Of a stretch of DNA of 42,637 nt, positions 26,688 through 34,490 are shown piece by piece. The translations under genes were made by a program, and so were the position numbers. Under the pieces are notes generated by a model. It was not told where the DNA came from. It saw only the letters and a list, made by a program, of their open reading frames with translations, and searched no databases. This DNA is from Muribaculaceae bacterium (lineage in GTDB: Bacteria > Bacteroidota > Bacteroidia > Bacteroidales > Muribaculaceae), in assembly GCA_017483645.1 (NCBI GenBank), contig JAFUWD010000014.1, forward strand, positions 1 through 42,637, written 5' to 3'. Positions within the stretch are counted from its first letter, which is position 1. Each line of letters opens with the position of its first letter.

Positions 26688-27344
26688 ATGGAGAAAAAAC
26701 CATTTTGGAGCGGACCCAAGCGTCCGGCAGGGCCTCCGGGACCTCGCCCCAAGCGCGACCGCAACCAGCCCGCGGGCAAGAAAGACAAAGACACGCATGC
26801 CGTGAACGATCAAATCAGGGCACGGGAAGTGCGCCTCGTGGGCGATAATGTGACCGAGGGAATTTATCCCTTGTCGCAGGCACTCAAAATTGCCGATGAG
26901 TTGGAGCTCGACCTCATTGAGATTGCGCCCCAAGCCCAGCCGCCGGTGTGCCGTGTGATGGACTACCAGAAGTTCCAGTTCCAGCAGCGCAAACGCCTCA
27001 AGGAACAAAAGGCCAAGTCGACCAAGATTGTGGTGAAGGAGATTCGTTTCGGACCACAGACCGACGACCATGACTACAACTTCAAGCTCAAGCACGCCAT
27101 CGCGTTCCTCAAGGAGGGTGCCAAAGTGAAGAGTTACGTCTTTTTCAAGGGACGTTCGATCCTCTTCAAGGAGCAAGGTGAGGTGTTGCTGCTCAGGTTT
27201 GCCAACGACCTGGAGGACTACGGCAAGGTGGAGCAGATGCCTGTGCTCGAGGGCAAGCGCATGACCATCATGATCTCGCCCAAAAAGCCCGGACAGGCCA
27301 AGAAGAAGGATGAGGCGCCCGCAGCGCCGGCCGGTGACAAGTGA
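26688..27344 (+). CDS. infC: Translation initiation factor IF-3
   Basis: The 218-residue protein binds the 30S subunit and controls start-codon choice. It has the IF3 N-domain ([20 protein letters not shown]), the linker with [18 protein letters not shown], and the C-domain ([20 protein letters not shown] through [10 protein letters not shown]). A basic, Pro-rich N-terminal extension ([20 protein letters not shown]) is longer than in E. coli. A TTG stands directly before the ATG, so either could be used. Many infC genes start with rare codons for autoregulation, so this doublet is worth noting. It lies in the thrS cluster. Confidence 0.97.
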   Translation: MEKKPFWSGPKRPAGPPGPRPKRDRNQPAGKKDKDTHAVNDQIRAREVRLVGDNVTEGIYPLSQALKIADELELDLIEIAPQAQPPVCRVMDYQKFQFQQRKRLKEQKAKSTKIVVKEIRFGPQTDDHDYNFKLKHAIAFLKEGAKVKSYVFFKGRSILFKEQGEVLLLRFANDLEDYGKVEQMPVLEGKRMTIMISPKKPGQAKKKDEAPAAPAGDK

Positions 27345-27403
27345 CCTTCGGCGCGGGCACGTTATCAGTGCACGAAAGCGCATAGAAAGAGAAAAAAAGG
27401 GGC

Positions 27404-27425
27404 ATCAGGCTTGTAAGTGCCTGGT
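27404..27425 (+). promoter_or_regulatory. Hairpin between infC and rpmI, possible ribosomal-protein leader
   Basis: ATCAGGC (27404-27410) pairs with GCCTGGT (27419-27425) around an 8-nt loop. No T-run follows directly, so it is not a typical terminator. In other phyla the L20 protein represses this operon through RNA structure in this gap; a role here is inference. Confidence 0.35.
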
Positions 27426-27464
27426 CCTCGATTAGTTAATAATTTTTTTAAACAAATTTACAAA

Positions 27465-27659
27465 ATGCCAAAAGTTAAGACTAATTCCGGTGCCAAAAAA
27501 AGGTTTACCTTTACCGGAACAGGGAAGATTAAAAGAAAACATGCTTACAAGAGTCACATCTTGACCAAGAAGAGCAAAAAGCGTAAGAGAAACCTCACCC
27601 ATGTGAGCATCGTCGACAAGGCTAACCTGAATCAGGTGCGCACGCTGCTGGTGAAGTAA
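27465..27659 (+). CDS. rpmI: 50S ribosomal protein L35
   Basis: The 64-residue basic protein begins [20 protein letters not shown] and has [20 protein letters not shown] in the middle, which is diagnostic for L35. The ATG at 27465 gives the standard start; an in-frame start 48 nt upstream would add residues that no L35 has. It sits between infC and rplT. Confidence 0.98.
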   Translation: MPKVKTNSGAKKRFTFTGTGKIKRKHAYKSHILTKKSKKRKRNLTHVSIVDKANLNQVRTLLVK

Positions 27660-27724
27660 TTCGAGCCAACCAACGTTTTCAACAAATTTTAATCTTTAAG
27701 AGATTTTTATCATTTTTATTAACC

Positions 27725-27763
27725 GGATGCGTAGCTCAAAGCGCGACTTCGCCGCTCACATCC
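27725..27763 (+). promoter_or_regulatory. Hairpin in front of rplT
   Basis: GGATG (27725-27729) pairs with CATCC (27759-27763), and AGCG (27740-27743) with CGCT (27753-27756) inside it. The structure ends 16 nt before the rplT ATG. It could take part in L20 autoregulation, but this is inference. Confidence 0.35.
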
Positions 27764-27779
27764 AAAACAATTTAAAAAA

Positions 27780-28130
27780 ATGCCAAGATCAGTAAATCAC
27801 GTAGCTTCACGAGCTAAACGAAAGAAAATCTTAAAACTTACACGCGGTTACTTCGGAGCACGCAAAAACGTGTGGACCGTTGCCATGAACACTTGGGAGA
27901 AAGGTTTGACTTATGCCTATGCCGACCGTAAGAAGAAAAAACGCAACTTCCGCGCTCTCTGGATTCAGCGTATCAATGCCGCTGCACGTCTCGAGGACCT
28001 CTCTTACAGCAAGCTCATGGGTCTTATCCACAAGGCTGGTATCGAGATTAACCGCAAGGTGCTCGCCGACCTGGCCATGAACAATCCCGAGGCCTTCAAG
28101 GCTATCGTGGAGAAGGCCAAGAACGCCTGA
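27780..28130 (+). CDS. rplT: 50S ribosomal protein L20
   Basis: The 116-residue protein has the full L20 sequence: [20 protein letters not shown], then [39 protein letters not shown] and a C-terminal [14 protein letters not shown] segment. L20 is an early assembly protein of the 50S subunit and represses its own operon in several bacteria. It is the last gene of the cluster, followed by a terminator at 28147-28212. Confidence 0.99.
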   Translation: MPRSVNHVASRAKRKKILKLTRGYFGARKNVWTVAMNTWEKGLTYAYADRKKKKRNFRALWIQRINAAARLEDLSYSKLMGLIHKAGIEINRKVLADLAMNNPEAFKAIVEKAKNA

Positions 28131-28146
28131 AGCCCCGATGTGAAAA

Positions 28147-28212
28147 CTGCGCATGGTTGCGCAGACTAATCGCAAAAGCGGACCCCGCAATAGCAAGGGG
28201 TCCGCTTTTTTA
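28147..28212 (+). terminator. Terminator of the thrS-infC-rpmI-rplT operon
   Basis: A first hairpin, CTGCGC (28147-28152) with GCGCAG (28159-28164), precedes a strong one: AAAAGCGGACCCC (28174-28186) with GGGGTCCGCTTTT (28197-28209) and a T-run to 28212. Confidence 0.9.
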
Positions 28213-28228
28213 AGTATCGGCCCGATGG

Positions 28229-28260
28229 TTTGTTGATTTGCGAGGAAATTGCTATCTTTG
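28229..28260 (+). promoter_or_regulatory. Promoter of the TMEM43-like gene
   Basis: TTTG (28229-28232), exactly 20 nt, and TATCTTTG (28253-28260): a perfect match to the Bacteroidota consensus. The gene starts 46 nt downstream. Confidence 0.8.
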
Positions 28261-28306
28261 TGACAATCACTTGGAAACACAAACCGACTTTAATGATTAA
28301 GGAATT

Positions 28307-29488
28307 ATGTTCGGCTTTTTGAAAAAGGCGGCAGGCGTGGTGATAACAGTGTCGGCCATAGCACTGCTGGCGTGGAACGAGAGTCATTCGTTTCACGCAC
28401 ACAATTTGTTTGCTGAGGCGGCTTCCAAACTCATCATCGTGGACGACACCACCACAGTGGACCCCACCAACGAAGGGCGTTTGCTGTTTATGAATGTGTG
28501 GGCACATATTGGAGATGACGCGGTGGACCCGCTCTACGGCATCGGTGGGCAATACCTCTCGGTGGAGCGGCAAGTGCAGTATTATCAGTGGCATGAGAAG
28601 GCTGTTGTGACCCGTGCAAGGACGTCCCACGGTACCCGCACATCGTCCACAACCTACGAGTATCATCGCGCTTGGAGTGACAAAGTCATCGATCCTGCCA
28701 AGTTCTCGGGTTCCCGGGCGCGCGATTATGATAACACGCCTGTTGTGCAAATAGAGCCGCTCAAGACTTATTCGCACGGTGCCAAGCTTGGCCCTTACCT
28801 GATGGCCGTTGAACTCATTGACAGCATGCCGTCGCTCAACAGCGATGTGACAGGCAATGGCGGCCTTCGAAATCTGCGGCTCGCCGTGGCCCTCGACTCC
28901 ACCTCACAAGGCGGCAGCATACCCACCCACCAGGAGGGTGACATCATCTACTACGGCAACGACCCGGCCAAGCCCACCGTGGGCGATGTGCGCGTGAAGT
29001 TCGTATACCGTGTGCCGTCCAAGGTGTGGGTGCTGGCACAGGCTCACTCCGACAGCATTCGACCTTTTGTGGGTTCGGAAAATTATTGGCTCACTTATTC
29101 GCGCGTCAACACCCAGCAGTTCGACCCTCGGGAGGAGATTGAGGACGAAACGTGGGGATTCGATGTGCTGGTGTGGGTGTTGCGTGTGATAGGGTGGTTG
29201 CTTATGGTGTGGGGAATCAGGTGGTCGCTCGGAATCATCACATCGCTGTTGGCCGGTGTGCCCGTGGTGGGGATGGTGGCAACTGCTGCCGCCTCGCTGG
29301 TAAGCTGGGTTTTGGGCACGGTGATGAGTGTGCTGGTGATAGCACTCTCCTTCCTGGTGATTCGCCCCGTAGTGAGCTTGTGCCTGCTGGGTGTGTTGGC
29401 CATAGTGGCTTTGGCCTGCTGGCATGTGCACCGCTCGCACAAAGCCCGGTCCAATCGTCCGTTGCCCCCGCCGTTGCCCCCACAATAA
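28307..29488 (+). CDS. TMEM43-family membrane protein
   Basis: The 393-residue protein fits the TMEM43/LUMA family. It has one N-terminal membrane segment (about 6-23, followed by WNESHSFHAHNLFAEA), then a large extracytoplasmic domain of about 260 residues. Family-like parts are GRLLFMNVW, YYQWHEKAVVTR and VGDVRVKFVYRVP. Three or four membrane segments follow near the end (about 288-375). The tail is Arg- and Pro-rich (NRPLPPPLPPQ). The function in bacteria is unknown. It has its own consensus promoter and lies between rplT and the noncoding RNA. No terminator is seen right after it. Confidence 0.82.
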   Translation: MFGFLKKAAGVVITVSAIALLAWNESHSFHAHNLFAEAASKLIIVDDTTTVDPTNEGRLLFMNVWAHIGDDAVDPLYGIGGQYLSVERQVQYYQWHEKAVVTRARTSHGTRTSSTTYEYHRAWSDKVIDPAKFSGSRARDYDNTPVVQIEPLKTYSHGAKLGPYLMAVELIDSMPSLNSDVTGNGGLRNLRLAVALDSTSQGGSIPTHQEGDIIYYGNDPAKPTVGDVRVKFVYRVPSKVWVLAQAHSDSIRPFVGSENYWLTYSRVNTQQFDPREEIEDETWGFDVLVWVLRVIGWLLMVWGIRWSLGIITSLLAGVPVVGMVATAAASLVSWVLGTVMSVLVIALSFLVIRPVVSLCLLGVLAIVALACWHVHRSHKARSNRPLPPPLPPQ

Positions 29489-29542
29489 CCATAAAATTGT
29501 AACAAAAAAGTGGCGGGACAACTGAAAAAAGTGGTGTGACGC

Positions 29543-29573
29543 CTTGTGATGTCACGATAATTTTGTATCTTTG
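29543..29573 (+). promoter_or_regulatory. Promoter of the noncoding RNA
   Basis: CTTG (29543-29546), 19 nt, TATCTTTG (29566-29573). The -7 box is perfect. No gene starts near it, which points to an RNA product. Confidence 0.7.
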
Positions 29574-29579
29574 TGCTGA

Positions 29580-29828
29580 CGAAAGTTCTTTGAAATATTG
29601 TCCACATCAAAGTAGATTGGGATACTCTTCAATTTTTATATGAAATGCCGAGACAAGCATTGCACTCAATGGCGGGCCTCGACCGAAAGGTGCAGCCATG
29701 TGCTGCCAGAGGATTACAAAGATGCGATGCCCTCAAAACTTGTTTTTATCGGAGTTTCATCACATCCTTTGATGTGGATTCTTATAGTGGGGTGCTTCAC
29801 ATTGCTGTGAGGCACCCTTTGTTTTTTG
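29580..29828 (+). ncRNA. Structured noncoding RNA, candidate Bacteroidales-1 RNA
   Basis: A roughly 250-nt transcription unit lies in a 389-nt gap (29489-29877) with no convincing gene. It has its own promoter (29543-29573) and a strong terminator (29790-29828). Nested long-range pairs fold it into one long hairpin: TCCACATCAAAG (29601-29612) with CTTTGATGTGGA (29767-29778); ATGAAA (29640-29645) with TTTCAT (29755-29760); CCGA (29648-29651) with TCGG (29749-29752); ACAAG (29653-29657) with CTTGT (29739-29743). Small hairpins fill the top: CATTG/CAATG (29658-29671), ACC-GAAA-GGT (29682-29691) and GCAGC/GCTGC (29692-29706). From memory, the Bacteroidales-1 motif has a Bacteroidota promoter at its 5' end, terminators at its 3' end, and often lies downstream of the L20 gene. 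All three hold here, with rplT one gene upstream. A 6S-type RNA is the main alternative. The 5' end is inferred from the promoter. Confidence 0.7.
29790..29828 (+). terminator. Terminator of the noncoding RNA
   Basis: GGGTGCTTCAC (29790-29800) pairs with GTGAGGCACCC (29807-29817) with one G-U pair, followed by TTTGTTTTTTG. Its tail overlaps the -33 box of the next promoter. Confidence 0.85.
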
Positions 29829-29848
29829 TGCGAAAATAGTTAACTTTG
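29818..29848 (+). promoter_or_regulatory. Promoter of the DUF1599 gene
   Basis: TTTG (29818-29821), 19 nt, TAACTTTG (29841-29848). A GTG inside the -7 box is in frame with the gene but cannot be the start if this promoter is used; the ATG at 29878 is. Confidence 0.75.
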
Positions 29849-29877
29849 TGGCTCAAACTAATTCAGAACAAACTACG

Positions 29878-30429
29878 ATGAACAATACCAGCGAGCAATT
29901 TGATCAAGTGGTGGCGCGGTGCCGCGGCCTGTATAAGATGAAAATGCAGGACTACGGTCCCTCGTGGCGCATCTTGCGCCCCAGCTCGCTCACCGACCAG
30001 ATTTTTATCAAGGCCAAGCGCATCCGTACGCTCGAAATCAACGGGCAGAGCCGTGTGGACGAGGACATTTGGGGTGAGTTTGTAGGAATTATCAATTATG
30101 GTATCATCGGGCTGATTCAGCTCGACTATGGTTACACCGACGTGGTGGACATGACGCGCGAGCGTGCCCTGGAGCTTTATGACCACTACATGGAGCAGAC
30201 CAAGGCGCTGATGATGGCTAAAAACACCGACTATGGCGAGGCGTGGCGCGACATGCGTATCTCGAGCTATACCGACTTGATTTTGTCAAAGATTCAGCGC
30301 ACCAAGGAAATAGAGAACCACGATGGCCATACGTTGGTGAGTGAGGGTATTGCCGCCAACTATCAGGATATGATTAACTACGCCGTGTTCGCCCTTATCA
30401 AGCACGACGAGAACAGCGAGGCACAGTGA
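29878..30429 (+). CDS. DUF1599 domain-containing protein (two copies of the domain)
   Basis: The 183-residue protein carries two copies of the DUF1599 module, a fold seen in proteins linked to nucleotide modification. The first copy reads YKMKMQDYGPSWRILRPSSL with SLTDQIFIKAKRIRTLE; the second reads MMAKNTDYGEAWRDMRISSY with SYTDLILSKIQRTKEIE. The conserved DYG, W, LR/MR and K-R/Q-I pattern repeats at the same spacing. The activity is unknown. The next gene begins within its last codons (GTGA overlap), so the two are coupled. DUF1599 and the BT_3928-type gene usually travel with tpiA in Bacteroides as I recall. Confidence 0.88.
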   Translation: MNNTSEQFDQVVARCRGLYKMKMQDYGPSWRILRPSSLTDQIFIKAKRIRTLEINGQSRVDEDIWGEFVGIINYGIIGLIQLDYGYTDVVDMTRERALELYDHYMEQTKALMMAKNTDYGEAWRDMRISSYTDLILSKIQRTKEIENHDGHTLVSEGIAANYQDMINYAVFALIKHDENSEAQ

Positions 30430-31724
30430 GCGCAACGGCCAGTCAACGGCGATGGAATATCACGCTGCCCATGGTGGTGACACTGCTTGTGCGCCTCACC
30501 GTGGGCGGGGTGTTTATTTTCTCGGGTTTTGTCAAGGCCGTTGACCCGTGGGGGACATATTACAAGGTGAGCGAATACCTGCTTGCCATGGGGCTCACCG
30601 AGATGGTGTCGCTGTCGCTGTTCACGGCCATGGCGCTGCCTGTGTTGGAGATGATGCTGGGCGTGCTGCTGGCTGTGGGAGCCTACCGGCGGACGGCACC
30701 ATGGCTCATGCTGGTGTTCATGCTGGTGATGACCCCTGTCACGCTGTGGCTGGCCATCACCAATGCCGTACCCGACTGCGGGTGCTTCGGCGATGTGCTG
30801 CACCTGAGCAACTGGGCCACTTTTGGCAAGAACTTGCTGCTGCTGGCAGGGGTGATTTACCTGATAATGTTCAACCGCCAGCTGCCGTCGATTTATGGAC
30901 CCGCGGTGCAGTGGGTGGTGGCTGCTCTGGTGTTTGTGTATGTCATGCTGCTTGCTATCAACAGCTACTTTGGGCAGCCGCTCATTGATTTCCGTCCCTA
31001 CAAGGTGGGAACCCGTCTGACATCGGCCGCGGCATCCGCAGCCAGCGTGGACGCTGACGACTATGTGTTTGTCTACGAGAAAAACGGAGAGCAACGTGAG
31101 TTCACTATTGATGACGCTCCCGACGAGGGCGAGGGGTGGACTTTCGTAGACCGGCGGTTGGTGAAAAAGCATGAGGCTGCAGCCGATTCGGTGCCGGCTC
31201 ATTCCATCGCAATCCGTGACAACGGGCTTGATGTGAGTGATGCGGTGCTCGACGCCGGTGGCGACCAACTGCTGTTTTTGTTTCCCGACCTTCCCGAGGT
31301 GAGTGTGCCTCAGACGTTTTTGCTCAACAATCTGACCGACTTTGCACGGGAACGAGGCGCTGCGGTATATGGACTGACATCGGCCACTGAGCAACAGATG
31401 GATGAGTGGGAGGATATTGCCATGTCATCTTATCCGCTTTATACGGCCGACGATACCGAAATCAAAATGCTGGCACGAGGCAATCCTGCGGTGGTCTATG
31501 TGCAGAAGGGCATCATCCGCTGGAAGCGCACTCTTACTTCTCTTGAGCCCTCCAAGTTGCGAAAGCCCGATCAAACACTTCTGTCGCTCAACGATGATGA
31601 CGATGACAACTACGTTATGAACACTTTCTACTTCTTGATGGTGAGTTTGGCATTATTGCTGGTGGTGAACAGAACTCATGTGCTGGTGTTAAGCGCTTGG
31701 CGTCAGTGGCGTAAGGCCAAGTGA
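30426..31724 (+). CDS. BT_3928-type DoxX/MauE-like membrane protein
   Basis: The 432-residue protein has an N-terminal DoxX/MauE-like domain of four or more membrane segments (residues about 15-210): VGGVFIFSGFVKAVDPWGTY at 26-45 and the cysteine motif DCGCFGD with C118 and C120. The second half resembles a thioredoxin-like domain without CxxC (FLFPDLPEVSVPQTFLLNNL), and a last membrane segment lies near the end (FYFLMVSLALLLVV). It may support thiol redox work in the envelope, which is inferred from the MauE relation. The start is a GTG that overlaps the DUF1599 stop as GTGA. Its 3' end overlaps the converging acyltransferase gene by 22 nt. Confidence 0.85.
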   Translation: MSATASQRRWNITLPMVVTLLVRLTVGGVFIFSGFVKAVDPWGTYYKVSEYLLAMGLTEMVSLSLFTAMALPVLEMMLGVLLAVGAYRRTAPWLMLVFMLVMTPVTLWLAITNAVPDCGCFGDVLHLSNWATFGKNLLLLAGVIYLIMFNRQLPSIYGPAVQWVVAALVFVYVMLLAINSYFGQPLIDFRPYKVGTRLTSAAASAASVDADDYVFVYEKNGEQREFTIDDAPDEGEGWTFVDRRLVKKHEAAADSVPAHSIAIRDNGLDVSDAVLDAGGDQLLFLFPDLPEVSVPQTFLLNNLTDFARERGAAVYGLTSATEQQMDEWEDIAMSSYPLYTADDTEIKMLARGNPAVVYVQKGIIRWKRTLTSLEPSKLRKPDQTLLSLNDDDDDNYVMNTFYFLMVSLALLLVVNRTHVLVLSAWRQWRKAK

Positions 31725-32815
31725 GACAAGCGGCGGCGCAACGGTAGGTCGTAGCACTTCTTCAGCACCCACGCCAGCCCGATGCTCACCAGCGGCACGC
31801 ACACCGCCACAGGCCACACACGGCCCAGCACCTCGATGGGCACGAGGTCGCCATGAAAACCAATATGGGCGTAAAACAGATACATCAACGGATAATGGAC
31901 GGCGTAGAGCGGATAGCTCAAGTCGCCCAGCATGCGGCTCACACGCTCGGTGACAGAGCCGCAATGTGCCTCTGACGCCCCCACCCACACCAACGCCGGG
32001 AACAGGAACAAGACGCAGGCCGCATCATAGGCACCATTGCACCAAGCGGGCATGGCTGGCAGCGCCAGCGGCAGACATGCCACCGCCACAATAAGTGCCG
32101 CGCACTTCCAGAAGGCGTGACGCACTGTCGTAGGGCGGAACACACGCGCCATGAGCATTCCCATGGAGTAGGGGAACAGCATGCGCACCATGCCGGTCCA
32201 CAGGCCGCCGTCGACCATCGACCACCCCACGCCTAAAAATCCGTCGTGAAGCGATATGGCCGTGAGAGCTATGGCCAGCAGGGCCGTGACGACTGCCAGC
32301 GCGCGGGTGGACAGTCGCCGCAGCAACAACGCATAGAGAATGTTGCCTATGTATTCAAAAAACAGCGACCAGTTGGGGCCGTTCAGGGGAAATAACTCGC
32401 CGTTTCCGCGAACATCGGCACATGCACCCACAGGCAGTGGCAGCATGAACATGTTGAGCAGCAAGGCCAGCATCACCATTGATGTGGCCACCTGCTGTCC
32501 CGTCCAGGTGACCCCTCCCTGAATGAAAAAGCACACCATGCCCAGCACCGCTCCGGCAATAACCATGGGGTGCAAGCGGATGAGCCGTCGCACAAAGAAT
32601 TGTCGTGTCGTGAGCCCCTGGCTCCATCGATCGTCGTAGGCATAGCCGATGACAAATCCCGAAAGCACAAAAAAGAAATCAACCGACAGGTAGCCATGAG
32701 GCAGGGGTGTCCAGTCGAAACACTCAAAAACGTGGTACACAATCACCACCAACGCGGCTACACCGCGCAGCCCGTCGAGGATGTGATAATGGGGTTTTGT
32801 CTGAAAAGAAGCCAT
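31703..32815 (-). CDS. Membrane acyltransferase (acyltransferase 3/OafA family)
   Basis: The 370-residue integral membrane protein has about ten hydrophobic segments. Its N-terminus carries the acyltransferase-3 signature: HILDGLRGVAALVVIVYHVF (residues about 10-29), then YLSVDFFFVLSGFVIGYAY and FFVRRLIRLHPM. The family moves acetyl or other acyl groups onto sugars of surface glycans or antibiotics; the substrate cannot be read from the sequence. The start at 32815 is set by a perfect promoter at 32824-32855; an in-frame ATG farther upstream (32860) lies beyond that promoter. No glycan biosynthesis genes flank it. Confidence 0.92.
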   Translation of the reverse strand: MASFQTKPHYHILDGLRGVAALVVIVYHVFECFDWTPLPHGYLSVDFFFVLSGFVIGYAYDDRWSQGLTTRQFFVRRLIRLHPMVIAGAVLGMVCFFIQGGVTWTGQQVATSMVMLALLLNMFMLPLPVGACADVRGNGELFPLNGPNWSLFFEYIGNILYALLLRRLSTRALAVVTALLAIALTAISLHDGFLGVGWSMVDGGLWTGMVRMLFPYSMGMLMARVFRPTTVRHAFWKCAALIVAVACLPLALPAMPAWCNGAYDAACVLFLFPALVWVGASEAHCGSVTERVSRMLGDLSYPLYAVHYPLMYLFYAHIGFHGDLVPIEVLGRVWPVAVCVPLVSIGLAWVLKKCYDLPLRRRLSHLALRH

Positions 32816-32823
32816 AACTTGTG

Positions 32824-32855
32824 CAAAGTTAACCATCAGTGCCCATTTTTGCAAA
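32824..32855 (-). promoter_or_regulatory. Promoter of the acyltransferase gene
   Basis: Minus strand: TTTG (32852-32855), 20 nt, TAACTTTG (32824-32831). The ATG begins 8 nt after the -7 box, so the leader is very short or absent. Confidence 0.75.
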
Positions 32856-32871
32856 ACCAAGTGTCATTTCT

Positions 32872-32912
32872 ATAAAAAAGAGTGCCGGCGTGACATTGCA
32901 CGCCGGCACTCT
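32872..32912 (-). terminator. Terminator after the two-module secreted protein gene
   Basis: GAGTGCCGGCGTG (32880-32892) pairs perfectly with CACGCCGGCACTC (32899-32911). On the minus strand TTTTTTAT follows. It ends the GH16 unit. Confidence 0.9.
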
Positions 32913-32948
32913 CAAGTCATTTCTGATAATGGTCTGATGTGAGCGAAA

Positions 32949-34442
32949 TTACTTCACAAATTTCTGACCGTTTTGAATCACGATGCCACGGTAGTCGGCA
33001 TTGACCCGCTGCCCCATCACATTAAACATGGGTTGGGCAAAATCAAGACCCTTCTTAGCGGTCGAGATTTCGCTGACACCGGTGGGAAGTGGTGTCACAA
33101 AGTAGGCGTTGCCCACGATGAACGATTCGGTTCCGTCGCCGTTGGCAAAGCCGTCGACCTGTCCTGCGGCACCCTCGGCCACCACTTTGCTCACATATTT
33201 CATTTGCCACATCTGTGCCATATTCAGCCCTTTGTCAATAAGGTCTTGAACGGGAATCTCAATGGCGTTCCACTGTCTGCCGGTGAGAGATACCTGTGCG
33301 CCCTTCTCGGGGGCATTGCGGGTGATGGGCACGAAAGCCAGAGTCATGTCCTGCATGGGATAGATGTCGTAGTGCAGGGTGGTGAAGTCGGTGGCATCCA
33401 CATCGGCAAATTGCGAGCCGAAATAGTGGAAATTGCTAATCATATAGCCGTCCTTGCCCTGGATGTTGATGCTGTTGCCGCTGCCGCCGCCCCAGCTGTC
33501 GAAGAAATAACCGTCGGCATTGCCGATGTAGGGCGAGAACAAGCTCAGGTAATCACCTTTAACGGGTTCGGGAATAGCGGGAATTTCCTCGGTGGTGAAT
33601 TGCACGCGAGTGGCCTCCGACGTGTTGTCTTTCTCGTCGGCAGCAACCACGTTCATGGTGTAGGCTGTTCCAGTGGCCAGGCCGGTGAGGTCGAGTGTCA
33701 CTTCGGCTCCATTGGCTGCAGTTTTGCGCCACACATTGCCAGTGGCGGGGTCGGTCACGGTGAAGTAGATGTTCGCGCTCACGTTGTCGGTAGCCTTGAG
33801 CGTGAGTGTGGCACTGGTGGCGGTCACAGCGCCCACTTGGGCGGTGACAATCACTGGTGCTTCATCGTCGTCGTACTGAGCGGCCTCCTTGTAGAAGTAC
33901 ACGTTGCCCACGACAAAGGTCTCGGTGCCGTTGCCGTTGGCAAAGCCGTCGGGCTGTCCTACGGCGCCCTCGGCGACTACCTTGCTCACATATTTAATTT
34001 GGAATACATTGGCCATGTTGGCGCCTTTGTCCATGTAGGCCAAGACCGACAGGTCGAATGAGTTCCATTGTCCGCCGGTGAGTGACTGCTGGATGCCCTT
34101 CTCGGCTGCGCCGGTGATGGGCACGATGGCCAGGGTCATATCCTGCATGGGATAGATGTCGAAGTGCAGGTAGTCCATTGCCGTGGCGTCGATGGCCGAG
34201 AAACCCGAGCCAAAATAGGCGAAGTTGCTGATTTGGTAGGCTTGCTTGCCCTGGACGTCGATGATTTGTCCGGCACCACCGCCCCAGCTGTCGAAGGCAT
34301 AACCGTCGGCATTGCCCAAAGCTGCCGAATAGACGGTTTGATAATTGGTGACATCAGGCACTGGGATAGCGCCGATTTCTTGAGCGTTTGCAGTCCATGC
34401 TCCAGCGAGCAAGAGGGCTGCCATGATAATGGTTTTCTTCAT
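32949..34442 (-). CDS. Secreted protein with two homologous beta-sandwich modules and type IX-like tail
   Basis: The 497-residue protein has a signal peptide (1-20). Two homologous modules of about 150 residues (36-185 and 300-449) share GNADGYxFDSWGGGxG, YxISNFxYFGSxF, DIYPMQDMTLAxVPIT, a QWN segment and KYVSKVVAEGAxGQxDGFAN. A fibronectin type III-like domain (about 195-285) lies between them. The end (PMFNVMGQRVNADYRGIVIQ, then NGQKFVK) resembles a short type IX sorting tail. No catalytic residues are obvious. The modules look like carbohydrate-binding beta-sandwiches, which is inferred from their shape and their place 48 nt after the GH16 gene, with which it probably forms an operon. Confidence 0.8.
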   Translation of the reverse strand: MKKTIIMAALLLAGAWTANAQEIGAIPVPDVTNYQTVYSAALGNADGYAFDSWGGGAGQIIDVQGKQAYQISNFAYFGSGFSAIDATAMDYLHFDIYPMQDMTLAIVPITGAAEKGIQQSLTGGQWNSFDLSVLAYMDKGANMANVFQIKYVSKVVAEGAVGQPDGFANGNGTETFVVGNVYFYKEAAQYDDDEAPVIVTAQVGAVTATSATLTLKATDNVSANIYFTVTDPATGNVWRKTAANGAEVTLDLTGLATGTAYTMNVVAADEKDNTSEATRVQFTTEEIPAIPEPVKGDYLSLFSPYIGNADGYFFDSWGGGSGNSINIQGKDGYMISNFHYFGSQFADVDATDFTTLHYDIYPMQDMTLAFVPITRNAPEKGAQVSLTGRQWNAIEIPVQDLIDKGLNMAQMWQMKYVSKVVAEGAAGQVDGFANGDGTESFIVGNAYFVTPLPTGVSEISTAKKGLDFAQPMFNVMGQRVNADYRGIVIQNGQKFVK

Positions 34443-34490
34443 TGTTTTGATAGGTTTTTAATGAATGGTTAATGTATTGTGTTATAAAAA

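Noticed and set aside
29672-29710. Resemblance to the SRP RNA core (a GNRA loop with a following GCAGCC)
   Set aside because: The conserved 5' side of the SRP internal loop (CAGG) and the usual GGAAGGAAGCAGCC run are missing, and the surrounding long stems do not fit SRP RNA.
29645-29839. A 64-codon open frame inside the RNA region
   Set aside because: It has no recognisable domain, ends beyond the terminator, and the sequence is explained better by nested base pairing.
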